Below the pieces are notes generated by a model. It saw only the letters and a program-made list of their open reading frames with translations. It had not been told where the DNA came from and ran no database searches. DNA of 64,000 bases from Streptomyces inusitatus (GTDB lineage: Bacteria; Actinomycetota; Actinomycetes; Streptomycetales; Streptomycetaceae): contig NZ_BMWG01000002.1 in assembly GCF_014651115.1 (NCBI RefSeq), positions 1 through 64,000 on the forward strand, given 5' to 3'. Numbering within the stretch: the first letter of the stretch is position 1; every line of letters starts with the position of its first letter. The position numbers were made by a program, and so were the translations under genes. Positions 49,592-57,962 of this stretch are shown in pieces.

Positions 49592-50932
49592 TCAGCGCTC
49601 CCGTACGGAGTGGGGGGCTACGGCCGGTTCGGCGGGGCGGGGGAGCCGGACGCCGGCGCGGTCGCGGAGCCTGCGGCGGGCCCCGGCGACCAGCCGGTGG
49701 GCGGTGAAGGTCGCGCCGTGGACAAAGCGCATGGACGGGCCGAAGGAGGGCGCGGCGAGCAGCCCCGCGAAGAACAGCCCCGGGCAGGAGGACTCGAAGC
49801 CGGCGCTCAGCTCGGGGGCCCTGCCGCCGCCGACCGTGGCGACGGCCCGCCGCAGCGAGCTGTCCAGCAGCCGCAGCCGGTCGAGGTCCGGGGTGAAGCC
49901 GGTCGCGGCCAGCACATGGTCGCTCTCGACGACCACGCTCTCCCCGTCGGGCGCGCCCAGGGTCAGCAGGACCCTTTCGCCGTGTGCCGCCGCGCTCCGC
50001 AGTCCGTGCCCCAGCAGGGCGGGCACCCGCCGCTCGTAGCGCTCGCGCAGCCACCACGCGCCCGCCGGGCCGAGCGCCGTGCGGGCGATGTGCTCCCGGG
50101 TGGACGCGGGGAGTTTGCGTACCGCCCACGGGGTCTCGGACCAGACCCAGCTCGTCCAGCCGGTGCCCAGTCCGCTGTGCGGGGTGCGCAGCGAGCGCAG
50201 CACCCCGCGCTGGAGGGGCTCGGGCGGGGTGTTCCAGTTCAGCCGGGCCCTGCGGGCGACCAGCCGGGGCCGCGCGCCCTGCTCGGCGAGGAGGGTCGCG
50301 GTCTCCAGCGCGGCCTGGCCCGCGCCGAGGACGGTGACATCCTGGCCCCGGAAGCCGCTGAGGTCACGGTGGCCGCTGCTGTGCGAGACCTGATGGGCGG
50401 GGAGGGCGGCGAGCTGCTCGGGGAGCTGGACGAAGGGCATCACGCCGACGGCCAGGACGACGGTCCTGGCGCGCACCCGCTCGCCGTCGGCGGTCTCCAC
50501 CCGGAAGCCGTCCCCGGCGGGGGCGACGAGGGTGACGGTCCGCTCGTCCACGGCGGGCACCGCGTGCTCGGCGAACCACATGCCGTACTCGGTGAACGCG
50601 GCGATGGGCAGCGGGGTGCCGTGCACGGCGTCGAAGCCGTGCTCCTCGCTGAAGTGGCGCAGCGTGTGGGCGGCCGAGGGGTCGGAGAGATTCGACGACC
50701 AGGGCTCCGACTTGAGGTACATGCCCTCCGGCATGTGGTCGCGCCAGGAGGCCATCGCGCGGCCGAAGACTTTCAGGCTCATCCCGGCCGCGGCGGCGTG
50801 GGCCGCGATGGAGAGTCCGTAGGGTCCTGCGCCGATCACTGCCATGTCGTACACGGTTGGTCCGTTTCTTCGCGGTAGGGGGCGGTCGGTGGGAGGGGGA
50901 AGGTCGGTACGGGTGGACGGCGCGGGGCTCAT
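49592..50932 (-). CDS. FAD/NAD(P)-dependent oxidoreductase (flavin monooxygenase-like)
   Basis: A 446-residue two-dinucleotide-binding flavoprotein. The FAD motif is MAVIGAGPYGLSIAAHA, and the NAD(P) motif is DVTVLGAGQAALETATLLAEQG. SWRDHMPEGMYLKSEPWSSNL and HVLAATGFTPDL (ATG motif) are typical of N-hydroxylating or Baeyer-Villiger-like FMO relatives. The ATG at 50932 overlaps the ATP-grasp stop by ATGA, so the two are coupled; a GTG at 50854 is an alternative start just before the FAD motif. The substrate may be the product of the ATP-grasp ligase; that is inference. Confidence 0.85.
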   Translation of the reverse strand: MSPAPSTRTDLPPPTDRPLPRRNGPTVYDMAVIGAGPYGLSIAAHAAAAGMSLKVFGRAMASWRDHMPEGMYLKSEPWSSNLSDPSAAHTLRHFSEEHGFDAVHGTPLPIAAFTEYGMWFAEHAVPAVDERTVTLVAPAGDGFRVETADGERVRARTVVLAVGVMPFVQLPEQLAALPAHQVSHSSGHRDLSGFRGQDVTVLGAGQAALETATLLAEQGARPRLVARRARLNWNTPPEPLQRGVLRSLRTPHSGLGTGWTSWVWSETPWAVRKLPASTREHIARTALGPAGAWWLRERYERRVPALLGHGLRSAAAHGERVLLTLGAPDGESVVVESDHVLAATGFTPDLDRLRLLDSSLRRAVATVGGGRAPELSAGFESSCPGLFFAGLLAAPSFGPSMRFVHGATFTAHRLVAGARRRLRDRAGVRLPRPAEPAVAPHSVRER

Positions 50933-52332
50933 GGGGTGCGCGCCGCCGTGCCGCCCTGTCGGGGCGGCGGGGGCCGGTGCGTACGGGAGCGCGGGGCGCG
51001 CAGGAGGGCGCGCAGGGCGGTCCGCAGCCGGTGCGCGGCCTTGGCCAGGCCCCGGCCGGTCCAGGCGGCGGCCATGGCGAGGAAGGGCAGCGGATCGTCG
51101 CTCGCGTACCAGGCGGTCTCGACGCCCGCACGGGGAGCGGTCGCCGTGCCCGGGCCGGCGGGAGCGGGCCGGGCGGAGCGGTCGCGGAGCGAGACGAGCG
51201 CCGAGAGCAGCGCGTAGTTCTCGGCGACGAAGACCCGGCCGGGGCCGCCGCCGGTGCTGATGACGCGCTGGCCGGTGAGATCGAGATAGAGGGCGCGTAC
51301 GACGTCGAGTCCGCCGGGCTCGGTGAAGAGCCGGAACTGCGCGCCGGGGCGCGGATTGGCGTCGAGGAGCTGGTGGACGCCGGTGGCGGGGTCGCGGCGG
51401 AAGTCGAGATCGAGGATGCCCCGGTAGCCGACGTGCGAGACCAGCCGCAGCGCGGCCCGCTCCACCTCGGGGTTGGGCTGCCAGCTGCCCTTCGCGGTGA
51501 GTCCGGTGCGCACCGGCCAGGACAGCTCCTTGCGGCCGCTGCCGCCGAGCAGACAGACCGTGCCGGAGGGTCCGCCGGAGAAGCAGCCGTGGAAGAACCA
51601 GTCGGTGTCGGGGGCGTCCGGCAGATAGCGCTGGAGAAGGAGGCGGCTGCCCGCCGCGCCCGCCTGTTCGCAGAGTTCGCGGGCCGCCCCCGGGGAGCGT
51701 ACGAGGGTGGTGCTGCGGAGTCCCGCGGCGGCGGGCAGCAGCCAGGGGTGGGTCCACTTCGCGACCAGCGGCAGTCCCAGCCGCCGTACCGCGTCGGCCG
51801 CCTCACCGGGGTCGGCGGGGACGAAGGTCTGCGGGTGGGGAATGTCGGCGGCGGCGCAGAGCGAGGCGAGTTCGGCCTTGTCGGCGAGGCGGCGGGGCAG
51901 CTCGGGCGGCTGCTCGGGAAGGTGGAAGCGGTCGCCGAGCAGGGCCGCCCGGGCGGCGGTGTGAATGGCGCTGACATCGTCCATGGCGATCAGCACCGCG
52001 CGTCGGCCGATCCGGTCGGAGATCCGCAGCAGCAGCTCCACCAGCGCGTCGGGGCCCACGGGTTCGGCGGGGCCGACATGGGCGCGGTGCAGATGGCGGG
52101 AGCGCGCGACGGGGCTGCCGGCCGACTCGACCACGGCGTGCACCTCGACGCCCGCGCGGCCCAGCGAGCGGACCGCGCCGAGGGTGCCGTGGTGGAACGG
52201 ATTGCGGTCGAGGCGCAGCACCAGGGCGGGCGTGCCTGCGTCGAAGGGGCCCCCGGGCGGAACGCGGGTGTCGTACGGCACTTCGGCCGCGACCCCGGTG
52301 TCGAAGGGTGGCATCAGCGTCACAACTTTCAC
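50929..52332 (-). CDS. ATP-grasp domain protein (carboxylate-amine ligase-like)
   Basis: A 467-residue ATP-grasp enzyme. An N-terminal region like pre-ATP-grasp folds (ALVLRLDRNPFHHGTLGAVRSLGRAGVEVHAVVE) precedes the ATP-binding lobes (LADKAELASLCAAADIPHPQTFV; LPLVAKWTHPWLLPAAAG; LLLQRYLP) and the metal-binding end (GYRGILDLDFRRDPATGVHQLLDANPRPGAQFRLF). It should activate a carboxylate as acyl phosphate and join it to an amine. The C-terminus is an Arg-rich tail. It is first of a coupled pair with the flavoprotein and divergent from the GH26-like glycosidase. Confidence 0.85.
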   Translation of the reverse strand: MKVVTLMPPFDTGVAAEVPYDTRVPPGGPFDAGTPALVLRLDRNPFHHGTLGAVRSLGRAGVEVHAVVESAGSPVARSRHLHRAHVGPAEPVGPDALVELLLRISDRIGRRAVLIAMDDVSAIHTAARAALLGDRFHLPEQPPELPRRLADKAELASLCAAADIPHPQTFVPADPGEAADAVRRLGLPLVAKWTHPWLLPAAAGLRSTTLVRSPGAARELCEQAGAAGSRLLLQRYLPDAPDTDWFFHGCFSGGPSGTVCLLGGSGRKELSWPVRTGLTAKGSWQPNPEVERAALRLVSHVGYRGILDLDFRRDPATGVHQLLDANPRPGAQFRLFTEPGGLDVVRALYLDLTGQRVISTGGGPGRVFVAENYALLSALVSLRDRSARPAPAGPGTATAPRAGVETAWYASDDPLPFLAMAAAWTGRGLAKAAHRLRTALRALLRAPRSRTHRPPPPRQGGTAARTP

Positions 52333-52367
52333 CTGGATGGTCCTGGAAAACCCGGCCCGTTCTCACG

Positions 52368-52398
52368 AATTACGCACTGACGGGATGTCAATCTGCGA
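52368..52398. promoter_or_regulatory. Imperfect inverted repeat in the GH26/ATP-grasp promoter region
   Basis: AATTACGCA (52368-52376) and TGCGAATT (52394-52401) are inverted with one extra base, in the AT-rich 158-base gap between the divergent genes. AGTAAC at 52402-52407 and TACGGT at 52418-52423 are possible promoter hexamers. All weak. Confidence 0.35.
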
Positions 52399-52490
52399 AT
52401 TAGTAACACTTTCTGGCTACGGTCGGGTACGCCACTATGAGGCCGGAATTCCAGACCGGACAGCACGTACGGCTTTCTCTAGGAGGAGCA

Positions 52491-54212
52491 ATGACTCGTC
52501 GACGCCGGTTCACCGGTACGTGCGTCGGAACGGTCGCCGCCAGTCTGCTCGTTTCGACAGGAGTATTCGGAGAACGGACGGCGGGCGTCGCACGCGCCGA
52601 GGAGAATCCGGCCCCGGTGCCGGCCTCGGCCCCGGCTTCGACACCGGCGTCAGCACCGGCGTCGGCACCGGCTTCCGATCCGGTGTCGGCATCCGCGCCG
52701 GCATCCGCGCCGGCATCCGCGCCGCCGCTGGTGCCGGCCTCGGTGCCGGGAGCCTCATCGGTCGCGATGGGGGCCTATCTCGACTACGGACCGGCCGGGG
52801 TGTGGCGCATGGAGCAGCTCTCCCGGTGGCTCGGCGGCGCGGAGCTGAAGGCCGGTCACACCTACCTGCCGGGCGACCGCTGGAGCAATATCGAGGGCGC
52901 TCCCGACTTCCTGACCGAGTGGGCCCGCTGGCGGCGCGGTGCTGACGACCGGATGTTTGTGCTCAATGTGCCCATGCTGGAGCGGAACGAAGACCGGCTT
53001 CCGGACTGGTACGTACGGCTGCTGCTGCGGGCGGGGGCGGCGGGGCGGTACGACCAGCACTTCCGGGCGCTGGCCGAGCGGCTGGTGTCCCTGGGGGTGC
53101 CGGACACCGTGATCGTCCTGGGCTGGGAGATGAACGGCACGACCTACACCCACCGCTGCGGCCCCGACCCCCAGGCGTGGAAGACGTACTGGAAGCGCAT
53201 CGTCACGACGATGCGCTCGGTGCCGGGGCAGAGCTTCCGGTTCGACTTCGCGCCCAACCGGGGCAAGGACGCGATTCCCTGGCCCGAGTGCTACCCCGGG
53301 GACGACGTCGTGGACATCATCGGGATGGATTCGTACGACCAGGCCCCGGGACGGACGTTCGACGAGCAGGTGAACACTCCGTACGGACTTCAGCACCAGG
53401 TGGAATTCGCGGCGGCGCACAACAAACTCATCTCGTACCCGGAATGGGGATTGTTCCGCAACGGGGACAATCCCGATTACATGCGGGGCATGCTCGAATG
53501 GATCGAGCGGCACAAGCCGCTGTACCAAACCATTACGGATTACTGCCCGCACGGTGTCTGGCAGTGCGATGACAACCCCAAATCGTCGAAGGTCTTCCGT
53601 ACGATGCTCTTCGCGAAGCCGGGACCGGTGCCGCCGACTGCACCAGTGACACCGACTCCACCGGTCACACCGACTCCACCGGTGACACCAACCCCGCCGG
53701 TGACACCGACTCCACCGGTCACACCGACTGCACCGGTGGTGCCCACTCCGCAGGTGCCGACGCCCACACTGCCGACGCCCACACCGCCTTCGGTGCCGGT
53801 CCCTACGCCGACGCCGACTCCGGTGGATCTGCCGGCCCCGGTGCCGACGCCGACGCCGACGCCTCCGGCGGTGGTGCCGACACCGACACCAACGCCGCAG
53901 CCCGCCGATACGACACCGGCTCCCACCCGGACGCCCGAGGAACCGTCGCCTTCGCCGGTACCCGTCCCGTCCCCCGTCCCGTCCCCGGTCCCGTCCCCGC
54001 CGCCGCTCGTCAAGCCGGTGCCGAACCCGCTGCCGCCCGTCGCACCGACCCCGCCGCCGCCCACACCCGCACCCGCACCCCAGCTCAACTCCAAGAAGTG
54101 GTGCGTGCCCCTGGACCTCGGGGACTGGGTCGCCCAGTGGGTCCCCCGGCGGGAGTACTGCGTGACGGTCCCGTGGCCCTCGGGCTGGCCCTTCGGCCTC
54201 TCGGACGACTAG
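52491..54212 (+). CDS. Secreted GH26-like glycosidase with long Pro/Thr tail
   Basis: A 573-residue exported protein: signal peptide, an Ala-Pro-Ser linker (about 42-80), a GH26-type barrel (about 85-385), a Pro/Thr/Val repeat tail (about 385-535) and a short aromatic end with two cysteines (KKWCVPLDLGDW, REYCVTVPWP). The GH26 acid/base is E213 (LGWEMNGTTYTH) and the nucleophile E318 (ISYPEWGLF), the same spacing as in known GH26 mannanases. Beta-mannanase or mixed-linkage glucanase activity is expected in general. Next to a polysaccharide operon it may trim or release that polymer. AGGAGGA precedes the ATG. Confidence 0.85.
   Translation: MTRRRRFTGTCVGTVAASLLVSTGVFGERTAGVARAEENPAPVPASAPASTPASAPASAPASDPVSASAPASAPASAPPLVPASVPGASSVAMGAYLDYGPAGVWRMEQLSRWLGGAELKAGHTYLPGDRWSNIEGAPDFLTEWARWRRGADDRMFVLNVPMLERNEDRLPDWYVRLLLRAGAAGRYDQHFRALAERLVSLGVPDTVIVLGWEMNGTTYTHRCGPDPQAWKTYWKRIVTTMRSVPGQSFRFDFAPNRGKDAIPWPECYPGDDVVDIIGMDSYDQAPGRTFDEQVNTPYGLQHQVEFAAAHNKLISYPEWGLFRNGDNPDYMRGMLEWIERHKPLYQTITDYCPHGVWQCDDNPKSSKVFRTMLFAKPGPVPPTAPVTPTPPVTPTPPVTPTPPVTPTPPVTPTAPVVPTPQVPTPTLPTPTPPSVPVPTPTPTPVDLPAPVPTPTPTPPAVVPTPTPTPQPADTTPAPTRTPEEPSPSPVPVPSPVPSPVPSPPPLVKPVPNPLPPVAPTPPPPTPAPAPQLNSKKWCVPLDLGDWVAQWVPRREYCVTVPWPSGWPFGLSDD
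53640..53735 (+). repeat. 18-bp tandem repeat coding for TPPVTP units
   Basis: An 18-base unit (CACCGACTCCACCGGTSA type) recurs about five times, encoding PPVTPT. It lies at the start of the Pro/Thr tail of the GH26-like protein and is a likely site of copy-number change. Confidence 0.7.
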
Positions 54213-54228
54213 ACGGCGACGGCGACGG

Positions 54229-54250
54229 GCGGGCCAGGGCCAGGGCTAGG
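54229..54250. repeat. Short GGGCYA hexamer run after the GH26-like gene
   Basis: GGGCCA, GGGCCA, GGGCTA, GGGCTA repeat in tandem between two convergent genes. It is too short for a satellite; no function is assigned. Confidence 0.5.
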
Positions 54251-54251
54251 G

Positions 54252-55403
54252 CTAGGGCGATCGCAGCCCCGCCCGCCAGTCGTTGAGCCGGGCGCGCCAC
54301 AGCTGCGCGGCGGGGAGCCGGGCGTTCACGGCGCTCGCCGCGCGGTCGCGCCAGGCGGCGCGCGCGGTGTGGAGCCGGAGGAGAGGTTCGAGTCCGGGCG
54401 GGGCCAGCAGCAGCCGCTGGTTGGCGACCGCCTCGGGCCGCCAGTGGTTCTTGTACGCCTCGTCCCCGCGCAGCAGGCTCACCACCCGGCGGCCCGACGC
54501 GGCGGCGGCGTCGGCGTCGTGGCGGAGCAGCATCGTGGCGACGTCGACCTTGTCCTGTCTCAGCCCCGGGTGCGCGCCGTACAGATATCCGCCGGTGAGC
54601 CGCCCGGACAGCAGCGCCACACTCGCCGCGACCACCTCGCCGTCCCGGCGGTACTCCGTCAGATCGGCCGCCCCCTCGCGCACCATCCGGCGGGTGGCCC
54701 GCACCAGATGCTCGGCGAACCGGGGGCGCAGATGCTCGACGGTGACCCCGCGCCCGCGCCACTGGAGTTCGTGGAGGCGCAGCAGATGCGCCATGGCGTC
54801 GGGCACCTCGTCCTCGGTCACCGTGCGGTCCTCGATCTTCAGCGAGTCGATTCTGCGGAGTTTGGCCCGCACCCGCTGGGCGCGGTGGGCCGGGAGCCGC
54901 TGGAGCAGCTCCGTCATGGGGGCGGCGGGCAGCTCCAGACAGACCGAGTCGGCCAGCCGCCGCCGGCCGCCCCGCCAGCTCTCGTACAGCAGCTCGGCGG
55001 CGGCCCCCGGCCGTACCTCGCGCAGATCGGTCACCGCGCCCGGGGCGGCGCGCCGCACACCGTCCGCGAGCGCTCCGATCGCCACGTCCCGGTGCTCGTC
55101 GTCGACGAGGATGTCGCCGTAGTCGGAGATCGCGCCGCCGAGGAGGACGAGCAGGGGCATCGGGCGGTGGACGAGCATGAGCGGCGCGGCGGCGATCAGC
55201 CGGCCGTCCAGCCGTACGAGCACGGTCCGCAGCCGGCCGCCCGCCGCGTAGGAGAGCCACCAGGATTCCAGCCAGGCGTGGTTCTGGAAGGGGGTGGCTT
55301 CGGCGCAGCGGCGCTGGAGGGCGTCCCACTCGGGCCGCAGCCGGGCGAAAGCGTGCCCGTCGCGGCAGAGTGCGACGGTCGGCCCGGCCCCCGCCCGCCC
55401 CAT
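54252..55403 (-). CDS. FemAB/CelD-like GNAT acyltransferase of polysaccharide cluster
   Basis: A 383-residue protein with tandem GNAT folds as in CelD/BcsL and FemAB-like enzymes. TPFQNHAWLESWWLSYAAGGRLRTVLVRLDGRLIAAAPLML opens the first half; LTEYRRDGEVVAASVALLSGRLTGGYLYGAHPGLRQDKVDVATMLL and VVSLLRGDEAYKNHWRPEAV the second, with the conserved RG-DE-YK motif. These enzymes are found in exopolysaccharide loci and probably put acyl or aminoacyl groups on the sugar. Its ATG shares a base with the Wzz-like stop (TGATG). It ends the leftward operon. Confidence 0.82.
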   Translation of the reverse strand: MGRAGAGPTVALCRDGHAFARLRPEWDALQRRCAEATPFQNHAWLESWWLSYAAGGRLRTVLVRLDGRLIAAAPLMLVHRPMPLLVLLGGAISDYGDILVDDEHRDVAIGALADGVRRAAPGAVTDLREVRPGAAAELLYESWRGGRRRLADSVCLELPAAPMTELLQRLPAHRAQRVRAKLRRIDSLKIEDRTVTEDEVPDAMAHLLRLHELQWRGRGVTVEHLRPRFAEHLVRATRRMVREGAADLTEYRRDGEVVAASVALLSGRLTGGYLYGAHPGLRQDKVDVATMLLRHDADAAAASGRRVVSLLRGDEAYKNHWRPEAVANQRLLLAPPGLEPLLRLHTARAAWRDRAASAVNARLPAAQLWRARLNDWRAGLRSP

Positions 55404-56083
55404 CAGACCCGCTCCCGCTCGACGGCGTCGCCCGCCCCGGCCGGCGCGGGGACGGCGGCCACGGTGGAGCGGGGCAGCCGCCGGGGGCGCACCAGCAGGA
55501 CGAGCGCGCCGATCAGCGCCCCGGCCGAGCCGCCGACCGCCGTGGCGATCCGGGGCGAGGCGGACGAGGGGTGGGCGGGCGGGATCGCCTGGGAGAAGCT
55601 GACCAGTTGGACGCCGGTGCTCTTGGCGACCTGGTTGCTGCTGACGAAGATCGCGTCGGCGACGGCGTTGGCGATGTCGGCGGCCTCGGCGCGCCGCTCC
55701 GAGGTGCCGGTGATCGCGATCATCGGCGAGTCGGGTGAGGTCTCGGTCCGCACCTGGGCGCGAAGCGCCTTGGCCGGGATGCCGACGGCGACCCGGGCGT
55801 AGGCGATGGTGGAGTCGCTGGTGGCGATGCGGCCATAAGCCTGGGCGAAGCCGAGGGCGGCGGCGGGCTGGGTGTCCTTGGCGGGGACGGCGACGACATA
55901 GCTGGTGGCGGCGTACTGGGGGGTGACGAGCACCCCGTACGCGGCTCCGCCGGCCGCTCCGGCGAGCGCCAGTGCGGGCAGCGGCCACCAGCGGGGCAGT
56001 GAGAAGATCCGGCCGACGAGGCGTCTGATCCGCCTTCGGGGGGCGGGCTCCGGGGTCTCGGACGAGTCGGATGAGTCGGTCAT
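55403..56083 (-). CDS. Wzz-like polysaccharide co-polymerase, no kinase domain
   Basis: A 226-residue protein with two transmembrane helices flanking an external domain: WWPLPALALAGAAGGAAYGVLV near residue 50 and IATAVGGSAGALIGALVLLV near 195, with VTPQYAATSYVVAVPA after the first, as in Wzz/chain-length regulators. SPMIAITGTSERRAEAADIANAVADAIF is the typical membrane-proximal helix. The BY-kinase domain found fused to, or beside, many Gram-positive homologues is absent. It controls chain length or assembly. It overlaps genes on both sides (ATGA and TGATG). Confidence 0.85.
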   Translation of the reverse strand: MTDSSDSSETPEPAPRRRIRRLVGRIFSLPRWWPLPALALAGAAGGAAYGVLVTPQYAATSYVVAVPAKDTQPAAALGFAQAYGRIATSDSTIAYARVAVGIPAKALRAQVRTETSPDSPMIAITGTSERRAEAADIANAVADAIFVSSNQVAKSTGVQLVSFSQAIPPAHPSSASPRIATAVGGSAGALIGALVLLVRPRRLPRSTVAAVPAPAGAGDAVERERV

Positions 56084-57225
56084 GGGAGGGCTCTCTCCGT
56101 CGGGTGGTGGTGGATGGGGTGGTGGAGCGGATCGGCGTGCAGGCACTCGTAGAGCGCCATGAGGCGTTCGCCGCTGGTGGCGATGGAGTAGTGCGCCGCG
56201 GCGGCGGGCGGCTCCCGCAGCCCCCGGGCGGCCCCCCGCCGCCTTCGCAGCTCCTCGGTCAGCTCCCCGGCCGAGCCGCCGATCCGCAGGCTGCCGGGGG
56301 CCTGTCCGGGCGGCAGGTCCTCAAGGGCCGGGCAGACGCGGTACAGCACGGGAAGTCCGGCGGCGAGCGCCTCCACGACGGCCAGCCCGAAGGCCTCCTC
56401 GCGGGACGGGGACACGAAGACGTCGAGCGCCGAGAGGACTTCGGGGACGTCCGCGCGCGCGCCGAGGAAGTGGACCCGGTCCGTGGCGCGGAGGCGGGCC
56501 GCGAGCGCGCGCAGGGCGTGGCGCTCGGGGCCGTCGCCCGCGAGGAGGAGACGGGCGCCGGGGAGGTCGGCGACCGCGCGGATCAGCAGGTCGAAGCGTT
56601 TGCCGGGGACGAGCCGCCCCACCCCGCCGACCACGAATTCTTGCGGTCCGATGGCCAGTTCGGCGCGGAGTGCGGCGCGCGCGGCCGGATCGAAGCGGAA
56701 CCGGTCCGCATCGACTCCGTTGGGGACGACGTGGACGCGGTGCGCGGGCACCCCCCAGGCTCGCAGCCTTGCCGCGACGGTCTCGGAGACCGCGACGGTC
56801 GCCGACCCCAGCCGCTCGGTGGCCAGATAGAGCGCGCGCGTGGGGCGGGTCAGCGGGCGGCCCTCGATCTCCGCCGCGCCGAGCGAGTGCTCGGTGGCCA
56901 CGAGGGTGCGCACACCCGCGAGGTGGGCCGCGATCCGTCCGTACACACAGGCCCGGTAGAGATGGGTGTGCACCAGGTCGTAGCGGCCCTCGCGGATCAC
57001 CCGGACGAGCCGGGGCAGCGCGCCGAGGTCGCGGTTGCCGCCCATCCTCAGATGGGTCACCCGGACCCCGTCGGCGCGCAGACCGTCCGCGACCGGGCCC
57101 GGGTTGGTGAGCGTCACCACGTCGCAGTGGAGGGGCAGCCGCCGGAGCAGCAGCCGCAGTTGCTGCTCCGCGCCGCCGACCCCCAGCCCGGTGATCACAT
57201 GGAGTGCCCGCACCGGCCGTCTCAC
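56080..57225 (-). CDS. Glycosyltransferase family 4
   Basis: A 381-residue GT-B glycosyltransferase. The N-terminal ALHVITGLGVGGAEQQLRLLL is the usual acceptor-side loop, VPNGVDADRFRFDP the hinge, and GVGRLVPGKRFDLLIRAV, LLLAGDGPER and PSREEAFGLAVVEALAAGLPVL (EX7E) the donor side. It should add a nucleotide-sugar-derived residue to the lipid-linked repeat unit at the membrane. The GTG at 57225 overlaps the deacetylase stop by GTGA. Confidence 0.9.
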   Translation of the reverse strand: MRRPVRALHVITGLGVGGAEQQLRLLLRRLPLHCDVVTLTNPGPVADGLRADGVRVTHLRMGGNRDLGALPRLVRVIREGRYDLVHTHLYRACVYGRIAAHLAGVRTLVATEHSLGAAEIEGRPLTRPTRALYLATERLGSATVAVSETVAARLRAWGVPAHRVHVVPNGVDADRFRFDPAARAALRAELAIGPQEFVVGGVGRLVPGKRFDLLIRAVADLPGARLLLAGDGPERHALRALAARLRATDRVHFLGARADVPEVLSALDVFVSPSREEAFGLAVVEALAAGLPVLYRVCPALEDLPPGQAPGSLRIGGSAGELTEELRRRRGAARGLREPPAAAAHYSIATSGERLMALYECLHADPLHHPIHHHPTERALP

Positions 57226-57962
57226 AGCCCCAGCCGGTGCCGCAGCCGCTTCAGCCCGAGCCGTGCGGCCCGGTCGGCGTGGCTGACATGGGTGCGGGGC
57301 AGGGCGTACGCGCCGGTCAGCGCGGCGGGCGGCCGGATCGCGCAGGCGTAGGCGTATCCGGCGGCGCGTACGGCGTCCGCGACCCGGGCGTCGACCGTGC
57401 CGTACGGGTAGCAGAAGCCCGCCGGTTCCTCGCCGGTCAGCTCGCGCAGCCACTCCCGGCTGCGGGTGGTCTCCTCGCTCAGTACGGCGTCGTCCACGGC
57501 TGTCAGATCGACGTGGTAGAGCCCGTGGGAGGCGATCTCGGTCCCGGCACTCGCGGCGGCGCGGATGCCGCGCTCGTCCAGCAGCGGCTTGCGGGGGCCC
57601 CGCGCGTCCCAGACGTTGTCGCCGCCGAGCCGTCCCGGCAGGACGAACAGGGTGGCGGTGCAGCCGTGCCGCCGCAGCACCGGCAGGGCGGCCTCGGTGA
57701 AGTCGGCGTACCCGTCGTCGAAGGTGAGCCCGACCAGTCCCTGGGCCCGGCCCCGGGCGTGCGCCCTGAGCAGGGTGTCGACGCCGACGCCGGTCAGTCC
57801 GAGCGCGCGCAGCCGGGCGAGCTGGAGGTCGAGCCTGGCGGGGGCGACGGTGATGCCGTACGGGTCATCGGCGGGGTCGGCCACCGAGTGGTACATCAGG
57901 ATCCAGGGCCAGGAGGTGGCCGGGGGTCGGGCGGGGCGGGTCGTCGCCGTGTCAGCGGACAT
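57222..57962 (-). CDS. Polysaccharide deacetylase (NodB / CE4)
   Basis: A 246-residue CE4 metal-dependent deacetylase. Motif 1 is LTFDDGYADF (catalytic Asp and metal Asp), motif 2 EIASHGLYHVDLT (two metal His), motif 3 GFCYPYGTVDARV. No signal peptide is seen, so it may act in the cytoplasm on lipid-linked intermediates or be exported by another path. ILMYHSV at the N-terminus is typical of this subgroup. It overlaps the flippase by 11 bases and the glycosyltransferase by four. Confidence 0.92.
   Translation of the reverse strand: MSADTATTRPARPPATSWPWILMYHSVADPADDPYGITVAPARLDLQLARLRALGLTGVGVDTLLRAHARGRAQGLVGLTFDDGYADFTEAALPVLRRHGCTATLFVLPGRLGGDNVWDARGPRKPLLDERGIRAAASAGTEIASHGLYHVDLTAVDDAVLSEETTRSREWLRELTGEEPAGFCYPYGTVDARVADAVRAAGYAYACAIRPPAALTGAYALPRTHVSHADRAARLGLKRLRHRLGL

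Noticed and set aside
54229..54250. Telomere-like GGGCTA repeat as a possible replicon end
   Set aside because: Only four hexamers within an ordinary intergenic gap. Streptomyces telomeres are palindrome-rich, not hexamer satellites.
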